A DNA stretch of 56,108 nt from Desulforudis sp. (lineage in GTDB: Bacteria; Bacillota; Desulfotomaculia; Desulfotomaculales; Desulforudaceae). The notes beneath the pieces are model-generated. The model ran no database searches, was not told the origin of the DNA, and was given only the letters and a program-made list of their open reading frames with translations. Of the stretch, positions 31,551 through 40,553 are shown in pieces. A program made the translations under genes and the position numbers. The number at the start of each line of letters is the position of its first letter. The stretch's first letter is position 1. The stretch covers positions 1 through 56,108 of the forward strand of contig QZIR01000016.1 of the NCBI GenBank assembly GCA_003604975.1. The letters run 5' to 3'.

Positions 31551-31737
31551 GATTACGAACAATTCGTGATCCGACACAAGCCATATCTGTAAATTTATGT
31601 AAGAAGACGCCATGGTGAGCACGGTGCTGACTGAGTGGGCTATTTATAATAGATCGCCCGGCTTGACCAATGCCAATACTTGGTAGGGTATGATAATATA
31701 TTTCCAGAAAATGGTACGCTTAACCTGAATAGGGGTC

Positions 31738-31788
31738 GGGTTGGCCGGCGAAAGTAGCGCAAGGCATCTGCAACCCGGCTGACACAAA
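31738..31788 (+). promoter_or_regulatory. long hairpin ahead of the small membrane-protein gene
   Basis: GGGTTG (from about 31738) pairs with CAACCC (31771-31776) around a 27-base, GC-rich internal region containing GCCGGCGAAAG. It lies 30-80 bases upstream of the coding start and could be a leader-RNA structure. No known riboswitch is recognised. Confidence 0.25.
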
Positions 31789-31818
31789 ATTAGTTATGAG
31801 AAGGACGGTGAAAAACCC

Positions 31819-32085
31819 TTGGTGGAAATGAGTAGGAGGGGGATGGTGGCCGTCCTCTTGGTTTCCTTTGTGGCCGGATCCCTCGTGGAACGCTGGTTGA
31901 GTCTGACCAACCCGGTGTTCCAGACCGTTGCCCCGGTGATCACGTCCGCCGGCGGACCGGCGTTGTGGATAGGCGTTGGGGCCGTAATCGGCGCCGTGGG
32001 ACTTCTGGGTTTCCGCCGCTTGCGGGAGGATGTACCAGAAGAGACCGGGCGCAGCAAACCGAGGAGGCGTTCAGGTCGCCTCTAA
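31819..32085 (+). CDS. hypothetical small membrane protein
   Basis: An 88-residue protein with two hydrophobic segments (about 8-26 and 45-66) and a basic C-terminus (GRSKPRRRSGRL). No family recognised. The start is uncertain (TTG 31819, GTG 31822 or ATG 31828); the best ribosome-site candidate is AAGGACGGTG. A strong terminator follows at 32133, so it is an independent unit between gyrB and gyrA. Confidence 0.5.
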   Translation: MVEMSRRGMVAVLLVSFVAGSLVERWLSLTNPVFQTVAPVITSAGGPALWIGVGAVIGAVGLLGFRRLREDVPEETGRSKPRRRSGRL

Positions 32086-32132
32086 TCCTGCTGTCACAAT
32101 GTGCAAAACGGTACCCTTATCGTTAGATTCAG

Positions 32133-32167
32133 GCCGGGAATCATCGGATTCCCGGCTTTGATGCTTT
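32133..32167 (+). terminator. terminator before the gyrA promoter
   Basis: GCCGGGAATC (32133-32142) pairs with GATTCCCGGC (32147-32156) over a four-base loop and is followed by TTTGATGCTTTT. Confidence 0.8.
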
Positions 32168-32183
32168 TCTGGAAACTAATCGT

Positions 32184-32211
32184 TTGCCTGACCATCCGAA
32201 TTAGGTATACT
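32184..32211 (+). promoter_or_regulatory. promoter of gyrA
   Basis: TTGCCT (32184-32189) and TATACT (32206-32211) are separated by 16 bp, about 70 bp upstream of the gyrA start and just after a terminator. Confidence 0.6.
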
Positions 32212-32283
32212 ATTAGTAGTGGGCTAAACTGGTAGCATGTGTGCCCAAATGCTTGTGACGAGTAATGAGGAAGGGTGACCTGA

Positions 32284-34713
32284 TTGTCTATAAACCCCGG
32301 TCGCATAATCCCGATTGATATCAACGAGGAAATGAAGCAATCCTACCTGGACTACGCGATGAGTGTCATTGTAGGGAGAGCCCTCCCTGATGTCCGGGAT
32401 GGTCTGAAGCCGGTGCACCGGCGTATCCTTTACGCTATGCACAACCTCGGGGTGATCGCCGAGAAGCCACACCGAAAATCGGCCTACGTAGTCGGCGAGG
32501 TGCTGGCGAAGTACCACCCGCATGGTGACGCCGCCGTCTACGACGCCTTAGTACGGCTGGCGCAGGACTTTTCGACACGCTATCCGCTGGTGGACGGGCA
32601 CGGCAACTTCGGCTCCGTGGACGGGGACGCCGCCGCGGCGATGCGGTACACCGAGGTCCGGATGGCCAAAATCGCGGCCGAGATGCTGGCCGATATCGAC
32701 AAGGAAACCGTCGACTTCATCCCCAACTACGACGGCACGAACAAGGAGCCGGTCGTCCTGCCGGCGCGTTTCCCAAACCTGCTGGTAAACGGCTCGTCCG
32801 GTATCGCCGTGGGAATGGCGACGAACATCCCACCGCATAACCTGGGCGAGGTGATTGACGGGCTGGTCTATTTCATCGAACACCCCGAAGCCAGGGTAGA
32901 GGATCTGATGCAGTTCATCCCGGGGCCGGATTTTCCTACCGGGGGCCGGATCATGGGCAGGGAGGGGATCAGGTCGGCCTACACGACCGGGCGCGGCAGT
33001 ATCAAGGTACGCGGCCGGGCGGTGGTCGAAGAGGTCAAAAACCGCCAGCAGATCATTATCACCGAGATCCCCTACATGGTGAATAAGGCCCGCATGGTGG
33101 AGAAGATTGCCACTCTGGTGCGGGAGAAGAAGATTGACGGGATCAGCGACCTGCGTGACGAGTCGGATCGGACGGGAATGCGGGTCGTCGTAGAACTGCG
33201 GCGGGACGCCAACGCCCAGGTGGTCCTGAACCACCTGTACAAGCAGACCCAGCTGCAAGAAAGCTTCGGCGTGAATATGCGCGCCCTGGTGAATGGGCAG
33301 GCCGTGGTACTGCCGCTGGTGTCGCTGCTAAGACACTACCTTGACCACCAGAAGGAGGTTGTGGTTCGCCGCACCCGGTACCAGCTTGAGCAGGCCCAGG
33401 CCCGCCTGCACATCGTGGAAGGTCTGCGCATTGCCCTGCAGCGCCTGGACGAGGTGATCCGGACCATCCGGCGCAGCAGGGATGCGAACGAGGCCCGGCA
33501 GGCCCTGATGGACAACTTCGGGTTAAGCGAGAAGCAGGCCCAAGCCATCCTGGACATGCGCCTGCAAAGGCTGACCGCGCTCGAACGTGAAAAGCTGGAA
33601 GCGGAGTATAATGAACTGGTCGAACGGATTGCTTACCTGGAGTCGGTGCTGGCTGATGAGCAGAAGATCCTGGGGATTATCAAGGAAGAACTGGCCGCCA
33701 TCCGTAAGAAATACGCCGACGGGCGCCGTACGGAGATTGCCCGGGACGAGACGGCCTTTCGTCCGGAGGATTTGATTCCACAGGAGGACGTGGTGATCAC
33801 CATCACCAACGAAGCCTACGTGAAGCGGATGGCCACCGACGTCTACCGCAGCCAGAGACGCGGGGGGCGTGGTATTACCGGTGTTGAGCCTAAGATCAAA
33901 GACTTCGTACGGGACCTGTTCGTGGCCAAGACCCACGACTACCTGCTGTTTTTTACCGACCGGGGCAAGGTCTACAAACTAAAGGTCTACGAGATTCCCG
34001 AGGCCGGAAGGCACGCTCGCGGAACCGCCCTGGTCAACCTAATCATGATTTCGGGCGAAGAACGGATTACCGCCGTGATTCCGGTCACGAACTTTACCGA
34101 AAACAGTTTTCTCTTTATGGCCACCAGACGGGGCGTGGTTAAGAAGACCCGTTTGGAAGAGTTCGACACTGTACGCCGGGACGGCCTGATCGCCCTGTCC
34201 CTGGACAGCGGAGATGAACTGGTTGACGTCGAGATCACCGATGGCGCGCAGGATGTGATGATCACCACGCGGCGCGGCATGGCGATCCGTTTTAACGAAA
34301 CGGACGTGCGCCCGATGGGCCGGACGGCCCGCGGAATGCGTGGGATTACCCTCGGTAAGAAGGACCAGGTCCTGGGCATGCACAAGGTCCTGGAAGGGGC
34401 GTGGCTCATGGTGATCACCGCCCAGGGACACGGTAAACTGACGGCGCTGGAGGAGTTTCGTCCTCAGGCCAGGGGCGGCAAAGGCCTGATTGCCACCAAG
34501 ATCAGCGCGGTGAGCGGGGAAGTGGTGGCTACGCAGGTGGTCAAGCGGGAGAAAGGCGAAGAAATAATGCTGGTGAGCAAGGCCGGCGTGCTGATCCGCC
34601 TGAAGACCAAGGAGGTACTGCCTTTCGGACGCCCGGCGCGTGGGGTGCTGTTGATGCGCCTGGGCGAAGGGGACGAAGTGGTGGCGGTGGCCCAGGTCAC
34701 CCCGGACGACTAG
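32284..34713 (+). CDS. gyrA: DNA gyrase subunit A
   Basis: Breakage-reunion subunit of gyrase. The catalytic Tyr122 lies in [10 protein letters not shown], and numbering matches E. coli GyrA through this region. The quinolone-resistance segment reads [19 protein letters not shown], with Ala at position 83 instead of Ser and Asp at 87. The C-terminal beta-pinwheel carries the GyrA-box QRRGGRG. The 809 residues are full length. The TTG start at 32284 follows GGAAGGGTGA. gyrA has its own promoter. Confidence 0.97.
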   Translation: MSINPGRIIPIDINEEMKQSYLDYAMSVIVGRALPDVRDGLKPVHRRILYAMHNLGVIAEKPHRKSAYVVGEVLAKYHPHGDAAVYDALVRLAQDFSTRYPLVDGHGNFGSVDGDAAAAMRYTEVRMAKIAAEMLADIDKETVDFIPNYDGTNKEPVVLPARFPNLLVNGSSGIAVGMATNIPPHNLGEVIDGLVYFIEHPEARVEDLMQFIPGPDFPTGGRIMGREGIRSAYTTGRGSIKVRGRAVVEEVKNRQQIIITEIPYMVNKARMVEKIATLVREKKIDGISDLRDESDRTGMRVVVELRRDANAQVVLNHLYKQTQLQESFGVNMRALVNGQAVVLPLVSLLRHYLDHQKEVVVRRTRYQLEQAQARLHIVEGLRIALQRLDEVIRTIRRSRDANEARQALMDNFGLSEKQAQAILDMRLQRLTALEREKLEAEYNELVERIAYLESVLADEQKILGIIKEELAAIRKKYADGRRTEIARDETAFRPEDLIPQEDVVITITNEAYVKRMATDVYRSQRRGGRGITGVEPKIKDFVRDLFVAKTHDYLLFFTDRGKVYKLKVYEIPEAGRHARGTALVNLIMISGEERITAVIPVTNFTENSFLFMATRRGVVKKTRLEEFDTVRRDGLIALSLDSGDELVDVEITDGAQDVMITTRRGMAIRFNETDVRPMGRTARGMRGITLGKKDQVLGMHKVLEGAWLMVITAQGHGKLTALEEFRPQARGGKGLIATKISAVSGEVVATQVVKREKGEEIMLVSKAGVLIRLKTKEVLPFGRPARGVLLMRLGEGDEVVAVAQVTPDD

Positions 34714-34735
34714 GAGTTTAAAGGGGCGATGGCGC

Positions 34736-35194
34736 TTGATAAAACAAATCCTGGTTCCGACCGACGGTTCAGATTGGTCCCTGCGTGCCGCGAAACACGC
34801 GGTACGGTTGATACAGCTTGGCAACAATGTAGACGTAACCGTCTTCACGGTTGACAATATCCCCCGACGCCTGGCGAAGCGCAAGTTCTTCTGGATCATC
34901 CCGGAGCGCGGCAGGCCGGACGACAGCGACCGGGTTGAGGATCCCTATACCGAGAGCCGCGCCCGCATCCTGGCCCGGACGAAGGCGGTTTTCGACGAGG
35001 CCGGTTTTCCGGTTCGTACCGACCACGGCAGGGGCAATCCCGCCGAGGAAATCGTACGTTATGCCAATGACCACGGGATTGACCTAATTGTTATGGGGCA
35101 CCGTGGCGCCGGTGGGCTGCAGGGACTCCTGATGGGCAGCGTCAGCCACAAGGTGATCCAGTTGGCGTCCTGCCCGGTGATTCTGGTCAAGTAG
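34736..35194 (+). CDS. universal stress protein, UspA family
   Basis: A 152-residue single-domain Usp with the ATP-binding ending GHRGAGGLQGLLMGSVSHKVIQLASCPVILV (G-2x-G-9x-G-S pattern), so probably an ATP-binding type. The N-terminus IKQILVPTDGSDWSLRAAKHAV carries the conserved Asp. It starts 22 bp after gyrA at a TTG and is followed 18 bp later by a second Usp, so they form a small tandem. Confidence 0.9.
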   Translation: MIKQILVPTDGSDWSLRAAKHAVRLIQLGNNVDVTVFTVDNIPRRLAKRKFFWIIPERGRPDDSDRVEDPYTESRARILARTKAVFDEAGFPVRTDHGRGNPAEEIVRYANDHGIDLIVMGHRGAGGLQGLLMGSVSHKVIQLASCPVILVK

Positions 35195-35212
35195 GGAGGG
35201 AGAAGGCGTAAG

Positions 35213-35632
35213 ATGTTTAAGGTTCTACTGGCAGCGGACGGATCCCAGGCTTCCTATCGGGCGGCCGAGTACTCCCTGAACCTCCTCCGGATGGATCCCG
35301 CGGTCGAACTTACCGCACTGATGGTCTATCCGAGCGGGGAAGAGGAGTTTTCCCTGGTCTTAAACGAGAAGCTCAAGGAGACCATCCTTGAACACATGCG
35401 GCAGATCACGGACGAATACCGGGAATTCTTTCGTGAGCAGGGTTTTGAAATCAAGGTTGAACTGCTGATGGGCAGTCCTGCGGAAAGCATCGTCGACTAC
35501 GCGGCCCGCAACAAGTACGACCTGATTATTGCCGGCACGCGCGGAAGGCGAAACCTGGACAACCTGATCCTCGGCAGCGTGGCGCACAAGCTGGTGCATC
35601 TGGCTGACGTGCCTTTGATGCTCGTCAAGTAG
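35213..35632 (+). CDS. universal stress protein, UspA family (second copy)
   Basis: A 139-residue Usp, diverged from the preceding one. It starts FKVLLAADGSQASYRAAEYSL and ends AGTRGRRNLDNLILGSVAHKLVHLADVPLMLVK, again with the G-2x-G-9x-G-S type nucleotide motif. ATG at 35213 follows AGGGAGGGAG. Its relation to gyrase is positional only. Confidence 0.9.
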   Translation: MFKVLLAADGSQASYRAAEYSLNLLRMDPAVELTALMVYPSGEEEFSLVLNEKLKETILEHMRQITDEYREFFREQGFEIKVELLMGSPAESIVDYAARNKYDLIIAGTRGRRNLDNLILGSVAHKLVHLADVPLMLVK

Positions 35633-35712
35633 CCCCCGGTTCCTTTTGCACCTCTGACCTCTCACATCCCACATCTCAAACAGCCTGCGTTGTAAGCGGG
35701 AGCATACGGGCG

Positions 35713-35737
35713 ACAACCCGGCGCATGGGTTGTTTTT
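35713..35737 (+). terminator. terminator after the Usp pair
   Basis: ACAACCC (35713-35719) pairs with GGGTTGT (35727-35733) over a seven-base loop and is followed by TTTT. Confidence 0.75.
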
Positions 35738-35758
35738 CTACTGCAATTAATGTAAGAT
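35730..35758 (+). promoter_or_regulatory. possible promoter of pdxST
   Basis: TTGTTT (35730-35735) and TAAGAT (35753-35758) are separated by 17 bp. They overlap the preceding terminator tail and lie about 80 bp before pdxS. An imperfect hairpin (about 35775-35797) lies in the leader. Confidence 0.4.
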
Positions 35759-35837
35759 AATCTCAGGAAATACTCCGGGAGACTTCAGGTCTCCGGGTTT
35801 CGCAACAATCTCCTTAAGAACGCGGAGGCACACCAAG

Positions 35838-36722
35838 ATGACAGAAAAGGGAACCTGGACGGTAAAGAAGGGACTGGCCGAGATGCTTAAGGGCGGCGTG
35901 ATCATGGACGTCACCACGCCGGAGCAGGCCAAGATTGCCGAGGAAGCGGGCGCCTGTGCGGTGATGGCTCTGGAGCGGGTACCGGCGGACATCCGGGCTG
36001 CGGGCGGTATCGCCAGGATGGCGGATCTGACCGTGATCACCAGGATTATGGAGGCCGTAACCATCCCAGTAATGGCCAAGGTTCGGATCGGTCATTTTGT
36101 TGAAGCCCAGGTCCTGGAATACCTGGGTGTTGACTATATCGACGAGAGCGAGGTGCTCACCCCGGCCGACGAGCAGCACCATATTAACAAGCACCTTTTC
36201 AAAGTGCCTTTTGTCTGTGGTGCGCGGAACCTGGGGGAGGCGCTGCGGCGGATCGGTGAGGGCGCCGCGATGATCCGTACCAAGGGCGAGCCTGGTACGG
36301 GTAACGTGGTGGAGGCGGTACGGCACATGCGTATGGTGAGCGGTGAGCTTCGCCGGCTGACCATTCTCCCCAAGGAAGAACTGATGAGTGCGGCCAAGGA
36401 GATGGGAGCGCCGTACGATTTGGTGGTGCAGGTGGCCGAGACCGGCCGCTTGCCCGTGGTGAACTTTGCCGCAGGCGGCATCGCTACCCCGGCGGACGCC
36501 GCGCTGATGATGCAGCTCGGTTGTGATGGGATCTTCGTCGGCTCGGGCGTCTTCAAGTCCCAAAGCCCGGCGGCGCGGGCCCGGGCCATTGTGGCGGCCA
36601 CCACTCATTTCAACGACCCGCAGGTACTGGCCGAGGTGTCACGGGAGCTGGGCGAGGCGATGCCTGGGATGGACATCTCCACCATTGCCCCGCATGAACG
36701 AATGCAGGAGCGCGGATGGTAA
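35838..36722 (+). CDS. pdxS: pyridoxal 5'-phosphate synthase subunit PdxS
   Basis: Synthase half of the deoxyxylulose-independent vitamin B6 pathway. It condenses ribose 5-phosphate, glyceraldehyde 3-phosphate and ammonia delivered by PdxT. It has 294 residues with the active-site lysine block [30 protein letters not shown] and the phosphate-binding [35 protein letters not shown] at 35838 follows GGAGG. It ends one base before the pdxT ATG. Confidence 0.97.
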   Translation: MTEKGTWTVKKGLAEMLKGGVIMDVTTPEQAKIAEEAGACAVMALERVPADIRAAGGIARMADLTVITRIMEAVTIPVMAKVRIGHFVEAQVLEYLGVDYIDESEVLTPADEQHHINKHLFKVPFVCGARNLGEALRRIGEGAAMIRTKGEPGTGNVVEAVRHMRMVSGELRRLTILPKEELMSAAKEMGAPYDLVVQVAETGRLPVVNFAAGGIATPADAALMMQLGCDGIFVGSGVFKSQSPAARARAIVAATTHFNDPQVLAEVSRELGEAMPGMDISTIAPHERMQERGW

Positions 36723-36723
36723 G

Positions 36724-37293
36724 ATGAAAATTGGGGTTTTAGCCCTGCAGGGGGCCTTTCGGGAACACTGCCTGGCGCTGGCCCGCCTGGGGGCCGAGCC
36801 GGTGGAAGTACGCAAGCCCGCGCAGCTGGAAGGCTGCCGGGCCTTGATTATTCCGGGCGGGGAGAGTACCACGATCGGCAAACTCATGGACCAGTATAAC
36901 CTCTTCGAACCGGTCCGGCGAATGGGGGAGCAGGGGGTACCGATCTTCGGCACCTGCGCGGGGATGATCATGCTGGCCCGCGAGATCGAGGGCTCCGACC
37001 AGCCGCGTCTGGGCCTGATGAGCATCGGCGTTTCGCGGAACGCTTTCGGCCGGCAGGTGGAGAGCTTTGAGTCCGACCTGGATGTGCCCGTACTGGGCTC
37101 CGAGCCGGTACGCGGTGTCTTTATCCGAGCCCCCCAGGTCGTCTCTGTCGGCCCGGGCGTGGAGGTCCTGGCGGTGTACCACGACAAGGTGGTTTTAGTC
37201 CGTCAGGGGCACCTGCTCGCCGCCGCTTTCCACCCCGAGTTGACCGCAGATAATCGCCTACACGCCTACTTCCTTGCGGGGTCGAGGCTTTAA
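36724..37293 (+). CDS. pdxT: pyridoxal 5'-phosphate synthase glutaminase subunit PdxT
   Basis: Glutamine amidotransferase that supplies ammonia to PdxS. It has 189 residues: KIGVLALQGAFREH start, the oxyanion GGESTTIGKL segment, the nucleophile in FGTCAGMIML (Cys near 79) and the His-Glu pair in AAFHPELT. The start ATG at 36724 is next to the pdxS stop (TAAGATG). An alternative frame extending back inside pdxS is rejected. Confidence 0.96.
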   Translation: MKIGVLALQGAFREHCLALARLGAEPVEVRKPAQLEGCRALIIPGGESTTIGKLMDQYNLFEPVRRMGEQGVPIFGTCAGMIMLAREIEGSDQPRLGLMSIGVSRNAFGRQVESFESDLDVPVLGSEPVRGVFIRAPQVVSVGPGVEVLAVYHDKVVLVRQGHLLAAAFHPELTADNRLHAYFLAGSRL

Positions 37294-37699
37294 TTTCTTT
37301 AATTGGTGTCTGACCCCTTTTGTGGGATAACTTTTGGCTGGCGGGAAACGGGGACAGGCTGGTTTATCTCGTATGTAAGACACATCCCCGTTCTAAGTCT
37401 TCTATGATTCAAGACAATCGGTGGTAGGGTAGATTACGTCGCGAAAAAGCTGCCTGCCCCCGTTTAGGACTACGCAAAAAATCCAGGTACTAATAATTGG
37501 TAATAGGACGATTGTGTTAGTGTTAGGATGTAAGAAAGCGATACAGCGTTGCTGATGCAGGAGAAAGGATTAGAACAGAGAAAAGAGAGTGTTCTTCTAA
37601 TTTTGAGGCTGTGAGAGCCTTAAGAGAACGCATAGTTGAGGAATGTGAAGCTGTATTGAGAGGCGAGGAAGGTACATGGATCTTAACGCAGGTGGTTGA

Positions 37700-38000
37700 C
37701 GGCCAAAGCCTTATGACGCCAAGGAGGCGGCCTTAGTCAAGCTACGCAATATATTGCTTTCGGCCATAGCCCAGGTAGTTTTTAATGAGACCGGTTATGA
37801 AGGGAGCAGGCGTCCCTGTTCCTGTGGGAATCGTGCGAAATATATGAAGGATGAGGGTAAGACATATGTGACCCTGGTCGGCGAGGTGAGAATTGGGAGA
37901 GCAACCTACCGGTGCACGTGGTGTGGAAATGTTACTCGTCTTCTCGATGAAAGATTGAACCTGCCTTCCGGTGCAGAGAGCCTGCTTCCGCGCCGAGGCG
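37700..38000 (+). pseudogene. transposase fragment, ISKra4-like (tentative)
   Basis: A frame encodes a zinc-ribbon-like segment CSCGNRAKY, then TLVGEVRIGRATYRC-WCGNVTRLLDERLNL, the pattern near the N-terminus of ISKra4-type transposases (CxCG, then GEV-xxRxxYxCxxC, then LDExLxL). After about residue 80 the frame degenerates into Arg/Gly-rich non-family sequence and stops; upstream frames are broken by stops. No terminal inverted repeats were found. The family name is from memory of the motif and is tentative. Confidence 0.5.
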
Positions 38001-38482
38001 GGCGCGGTCGGCCGCGAGACCCGGGGACTGATCGGGCACACCAGTTCAGGGATCGAGAGAAGAAAAGTTCGAAAATTTGAGCGCTTGGGGCTGTGCCGAC
38101 TAGTGTCACGCTAGTGGATCTTTGGTCTGTTCCATGGAAGGACTTACCGATAGCTCTGGACCGGAACAACCTTTCCCGCTTCTCTACTCACCGACCCCAA
38201 AGACCCCGAATAGCCGGACTAACCTGTGTGTTGACTGAGGAAAAAAAAGCACCCTATCCAGTGGCCGTAAGCGGTCTTTAAAGGGTCGGTCGGCTCTGGA
38301 AAACCAGCTCAGGTGCCGGCCACCGGCCCCACCAACTGGCGGACCAACGCACGCAGACGTTGGATTTCCTTGAGAAAACGGTGGAACAGTACTAGCGTGG
38401 CGGGTGAACTAGAAAGTGCCGCTCAGTGAGCCGGAAGGGGATCTGTGTAGGATACGGGAATTGTAGAGGCAGCACCGGCCGG

Positions 38483-38516
38483 CCGGCGGTTGAGTAGACC
38501 GTACGCCGGTTTTTTT
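38483..38516 (+). terminator. terminator upstream of the Crp/Fnr gene
   Basis: CCGGCG (38483-38488) pairs with CGCCGG (38504-38509) and is followed by a run of seven T. It isolates the regulator gene from the debris on its left. Confidence 0.7.
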
Positions 38517-38572
38517 GTGGGCCGATGTGCTATAGTAATGAAAAAGGAAACAGGGAGGCGAGGTGGTGCAGG

Positions 38573-39226
38573 ATGGGTCCGGCGATTACTCTGGACAGCG
38601 CCGAGATTGACCTATTGGACGGCGCGGGTCCGAGCATAGACTATCCGAAGGGTCAGCTGATCTTCACTTCAGGTGAGATGCCGGATCGGGTCTACTTCTT
38701 GAAGGCGGGTGTGATCAAGGTCTACCGCCTGACCGGAGACGGTCAGAGGCAGACGGTGGCCCTGCGTTACCAGGGGGAATTGATGGGGATTGCCGAGGCG
38801 CTTTACGGCGGCGAACGGACCTGCTGTGCCGAAGTAGTGACTGACGCCAGCGTGGTGGTGATCAGCAAGGGACGGTTCATTGAACTGCTCCGAAGTCGCC
38901 CGGGGTTCACCCTGCGGGTAGCGGAGATCCTTGGGGCACGCCTCCGGGAAGCCCACACCATGATCAGTGACCTGACCTGTCACCACGTTCCGGGCCGGGT
39001 AGCACTCTTTCTCCTTAAACTGGTGGAGCGGTGTGGAGTAACTGATAGAGAACCGGGCGTACGCCTGGACTTGCGCCTGACCCACGAGGAACTAGCCCAT
39101 ATGATCGGTACCTCGCGTTCCAACGTGACATCCATCTTGAACACCTTCCGCAAGCATGGTGCCATTGAATTGAAAGGGCGGGAGATTCGTATATTGAATC
39201 CGGAACGGCTACGAGACTGCCAATAA
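38573..39226 (+). CDS. Crp/Fnr family transcriptional regulator
   Basis: A cyclic-nucleotide-binding-fold regulator of 217 residues. The beta-roll domain (YPKGQLIFTSGEMPDRVYFLKAGVIKVYRL) is followed by a dimer helix and a winged helix with recognition segment LTHEELAHMIGTSRSNVTSILNTFRKHGAIEL. It lacks the N-terminal cysteine cluster of Fnr, so an iron-sulfur oxygen sensor is unlikely; the effector is unknown. The ATG at 38573 lies seven bases after GAGGTG. The frame is open 16 codons upstream without family match. Target genes are not evident. Confidence 0.9.
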   Translation: MGPAITLDSAEIDLLDGAGPSIDYPKGQLIFTSGEMPDRVYFLKAGVIKVYRLTGDGQRQTVALRYQGELMGIAEALYGGERTCCAEVVTDASVVVISKGRFIELLRSRPGFTLRVAEILGARLREAHTMISDLTCHHVPGRVALFLLKLVERCGVTDREPGVRLDLRLTHEELAHMIGTSRSNVTSILNTFRKHGAIELKGREIRILNPERLRDCQ

Positions 39227-39311
39227 CCATCTGCATTGATGACCATAAAAAAGGCCGGGCGCCTTATGCCCGTGTCCATAGGGACATAATGTGAACCGTG
39301 GTTTTTTGGGA

Positions 39312-39340
39312 AGGCAGACAGCAGATTTGGCTGTCTGCCT
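39312..39340. repeat. perfect 11-bp inverted repeat at the island edge
   Basis: AGGCAGACAGC (39312-39322) and GCTGTCTGCCT (39330-39340) around a seven-base loop. It lies between the Crp/Fnr gene and the recombinase remnant, at the switch to accessory DNA. It could be a terminator arm or an element end; neither flank has a strong T-run directly after it. Confidence 0.5.
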
Positions 39341-39346
39341 TTACCG

Positions 39347-40195
39347 TTATACGGCAATTTTCTGTGCTTCTTCCGCAAATGCGCCGAGGACGCCAATGTC
39401 TCGATAGTGAATTATGATTTTCTGCTCCGCCGTTCTGGAATAGCGTTCTTCACGTTCGCCTACTTCAATACGCTCAATAAACAGGTGCAGGAGCTCACCG
39501 GTCAGTTCCGGAATCTCAGTATAGCGTTTGGCTTTCTCAGCGGCACCGATTTTGACCGTCCGGCATGGAACGAACTCATGAAGCTGGTAATAATAATTGC
39601 CGGGCGTGAGAATCCGGTCTGGCGGTAACACCGGCGCATTTGAAGTTGTCCCGGTTAGGGAGAAACTACTTGCTGGTCGGACAGTACACCGAGATACGCC
39701 CCAGCACGTTGTCCTCATACAGCCGTTTGAATAAGGCGGTCAGTTCCATGTCCCTGCGGCGCATGGCGTCCAGTTCACGCTGGAGACGGTCGATCTCTCG
39801 TTTGGTTTCGGCGCTGTTTCTTTGGTTGATGTGCTGCACGAACAGAGCCTCCTGCTGTCTGGCGAAGTGAGTGACTCTCCGCAGATCGTCCAGAACGATT
39901 GCCGCCAGCTGGCTTTCCCGGATGACTCTTTTATTCATGCATGCTTGCCTCCTATCGACGCAAAAAGCCGGAGCGGCGAGTCTGACACCCATATATGGGG
40001 TGAACCATGGGGTCGAAAACCATGCAGGTTAAAGGCACGGGGTCACCGGAGGTGCCCCCGTGCCAGACACACGATGTCCCAGGTTTCCTTTGTTACCAGC
40101 GGCTCATGGGTGTTTTCGAACCGCAGCTGTTCAGATTTAGGACGCTCGATCCGCTTCTTGTTTTTGTAGGACGTGGTCGTGAAGCAAAAACAAGC
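39347..40195 (-). pseudogene. decayed large serine recombinase (TnpX-like)
   Basis: Three recombinase-derived blocks follow in the right order on the minus strand but in broken frames. The first (about 40195-40043) has a KNKKRIERPKSEQ...ENTHEPLVTKETWDIV segment typical of the recombinase domain. The second (about 39940-39666) is the coiled-coil region (LDDLRRVTHFARQQEALFVQHINQRNSAE...). The third (about 39640-39347) is the DUF4368 C-terminus (KRYTEIPELTGELLHLFIERIEVGEREERYSRTAEQKI). The zinc ribbon between blocks one and two is missing. This is the relic of the integrase that probably brought the island. Confidence 0.75.
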
Positions 40196-40231
40196 CGTCG
40201 AAAACCGCTGATGCCGGTTGTGCCGGAACAT

Positions 40232-40399
40232 CGGATCGTCGTCGTTCATCTTACGCAGATGATGGATAAGCAGTATAGCGATCCGGTGCTTGTCCGCCAG
40301 CTGCTTGAGAATACCGATGTCCCGGTAGTCACTGGCGTATGGATTAGCGTCAGCGGAAACCTTTCGTATTCTTTGGAGCGTGTCGATGACTATCAGCAC
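40232..40399 (-). pseudogene. RepA/AAA_25-like ATPase fragment
   Basis: A 56-residue piece, IVIDTLQRIRKVSADANPY, then DIGILKQLADKHRIAILLIHHLRKMNDDDP, matches the Walker B and following region of RepA/DnaB-like ATPases of mobile elements. It is fused by deletion to recombinase sequence downstream. No Walker A or C-terminus remains. Confidence 0.55.
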
Positions 40400-40433
40400 C
40401 GTGTCCGGATACGTTTTCAGGAAATCCTCGATC

Positions 40434-40553
40434 TGATTTCCGCTTCATCGCCGTCAACAACAACGTGGACAGCCTCTACGGCGACAACGACTTCTCACTG
40501 ACGATGCGCCGGAGAATCTTCGCTTTGCTACCATGTCGGAGGTCATCGGATGA
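40434..40553 (+). pseudogene. recombinase N-terminal fragment joined to an unknown 3' end
   Basis: On the plus strand a short block reads RFIAVNNNVDSLYGDNDFS, like the serine-recombinase catalytic domain (RFIAVNDNVDS..GDNDF). It is joined to a different frame ending ENLRFATMSEVIG at a TGA that overlaps the next gene's ATG. It is opposite in direction to the other recombinase remnants, so an inversion or a second element is implied. Confidence 0.45.

Larger units (their letters stand above)
37294..38524. other. degraded region between pdxT and the Crp/Fnr gene
   Basis: About 1.2 kb without an intact gene. It contains the transposase fragment listed separately. A minus-strand coding-like remnant at about 38311-38400 ends RFLKEIQRLRALVRQLVGPV before a stop. 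The stretch reads as accumulated insertion debris. Confidence 0.5.

Noticed and set aside
34039-34899. 286-residue minus-strand frame opposite gyrA and usp
   Set aside because: Spans two genes on the other strand and has His/Arg-rich shadow composition.
38093-38281. 62-residue plus-strand protein
   Set aside because: No ribosome site, no family likeness, and it sits in degraded insertion debris.
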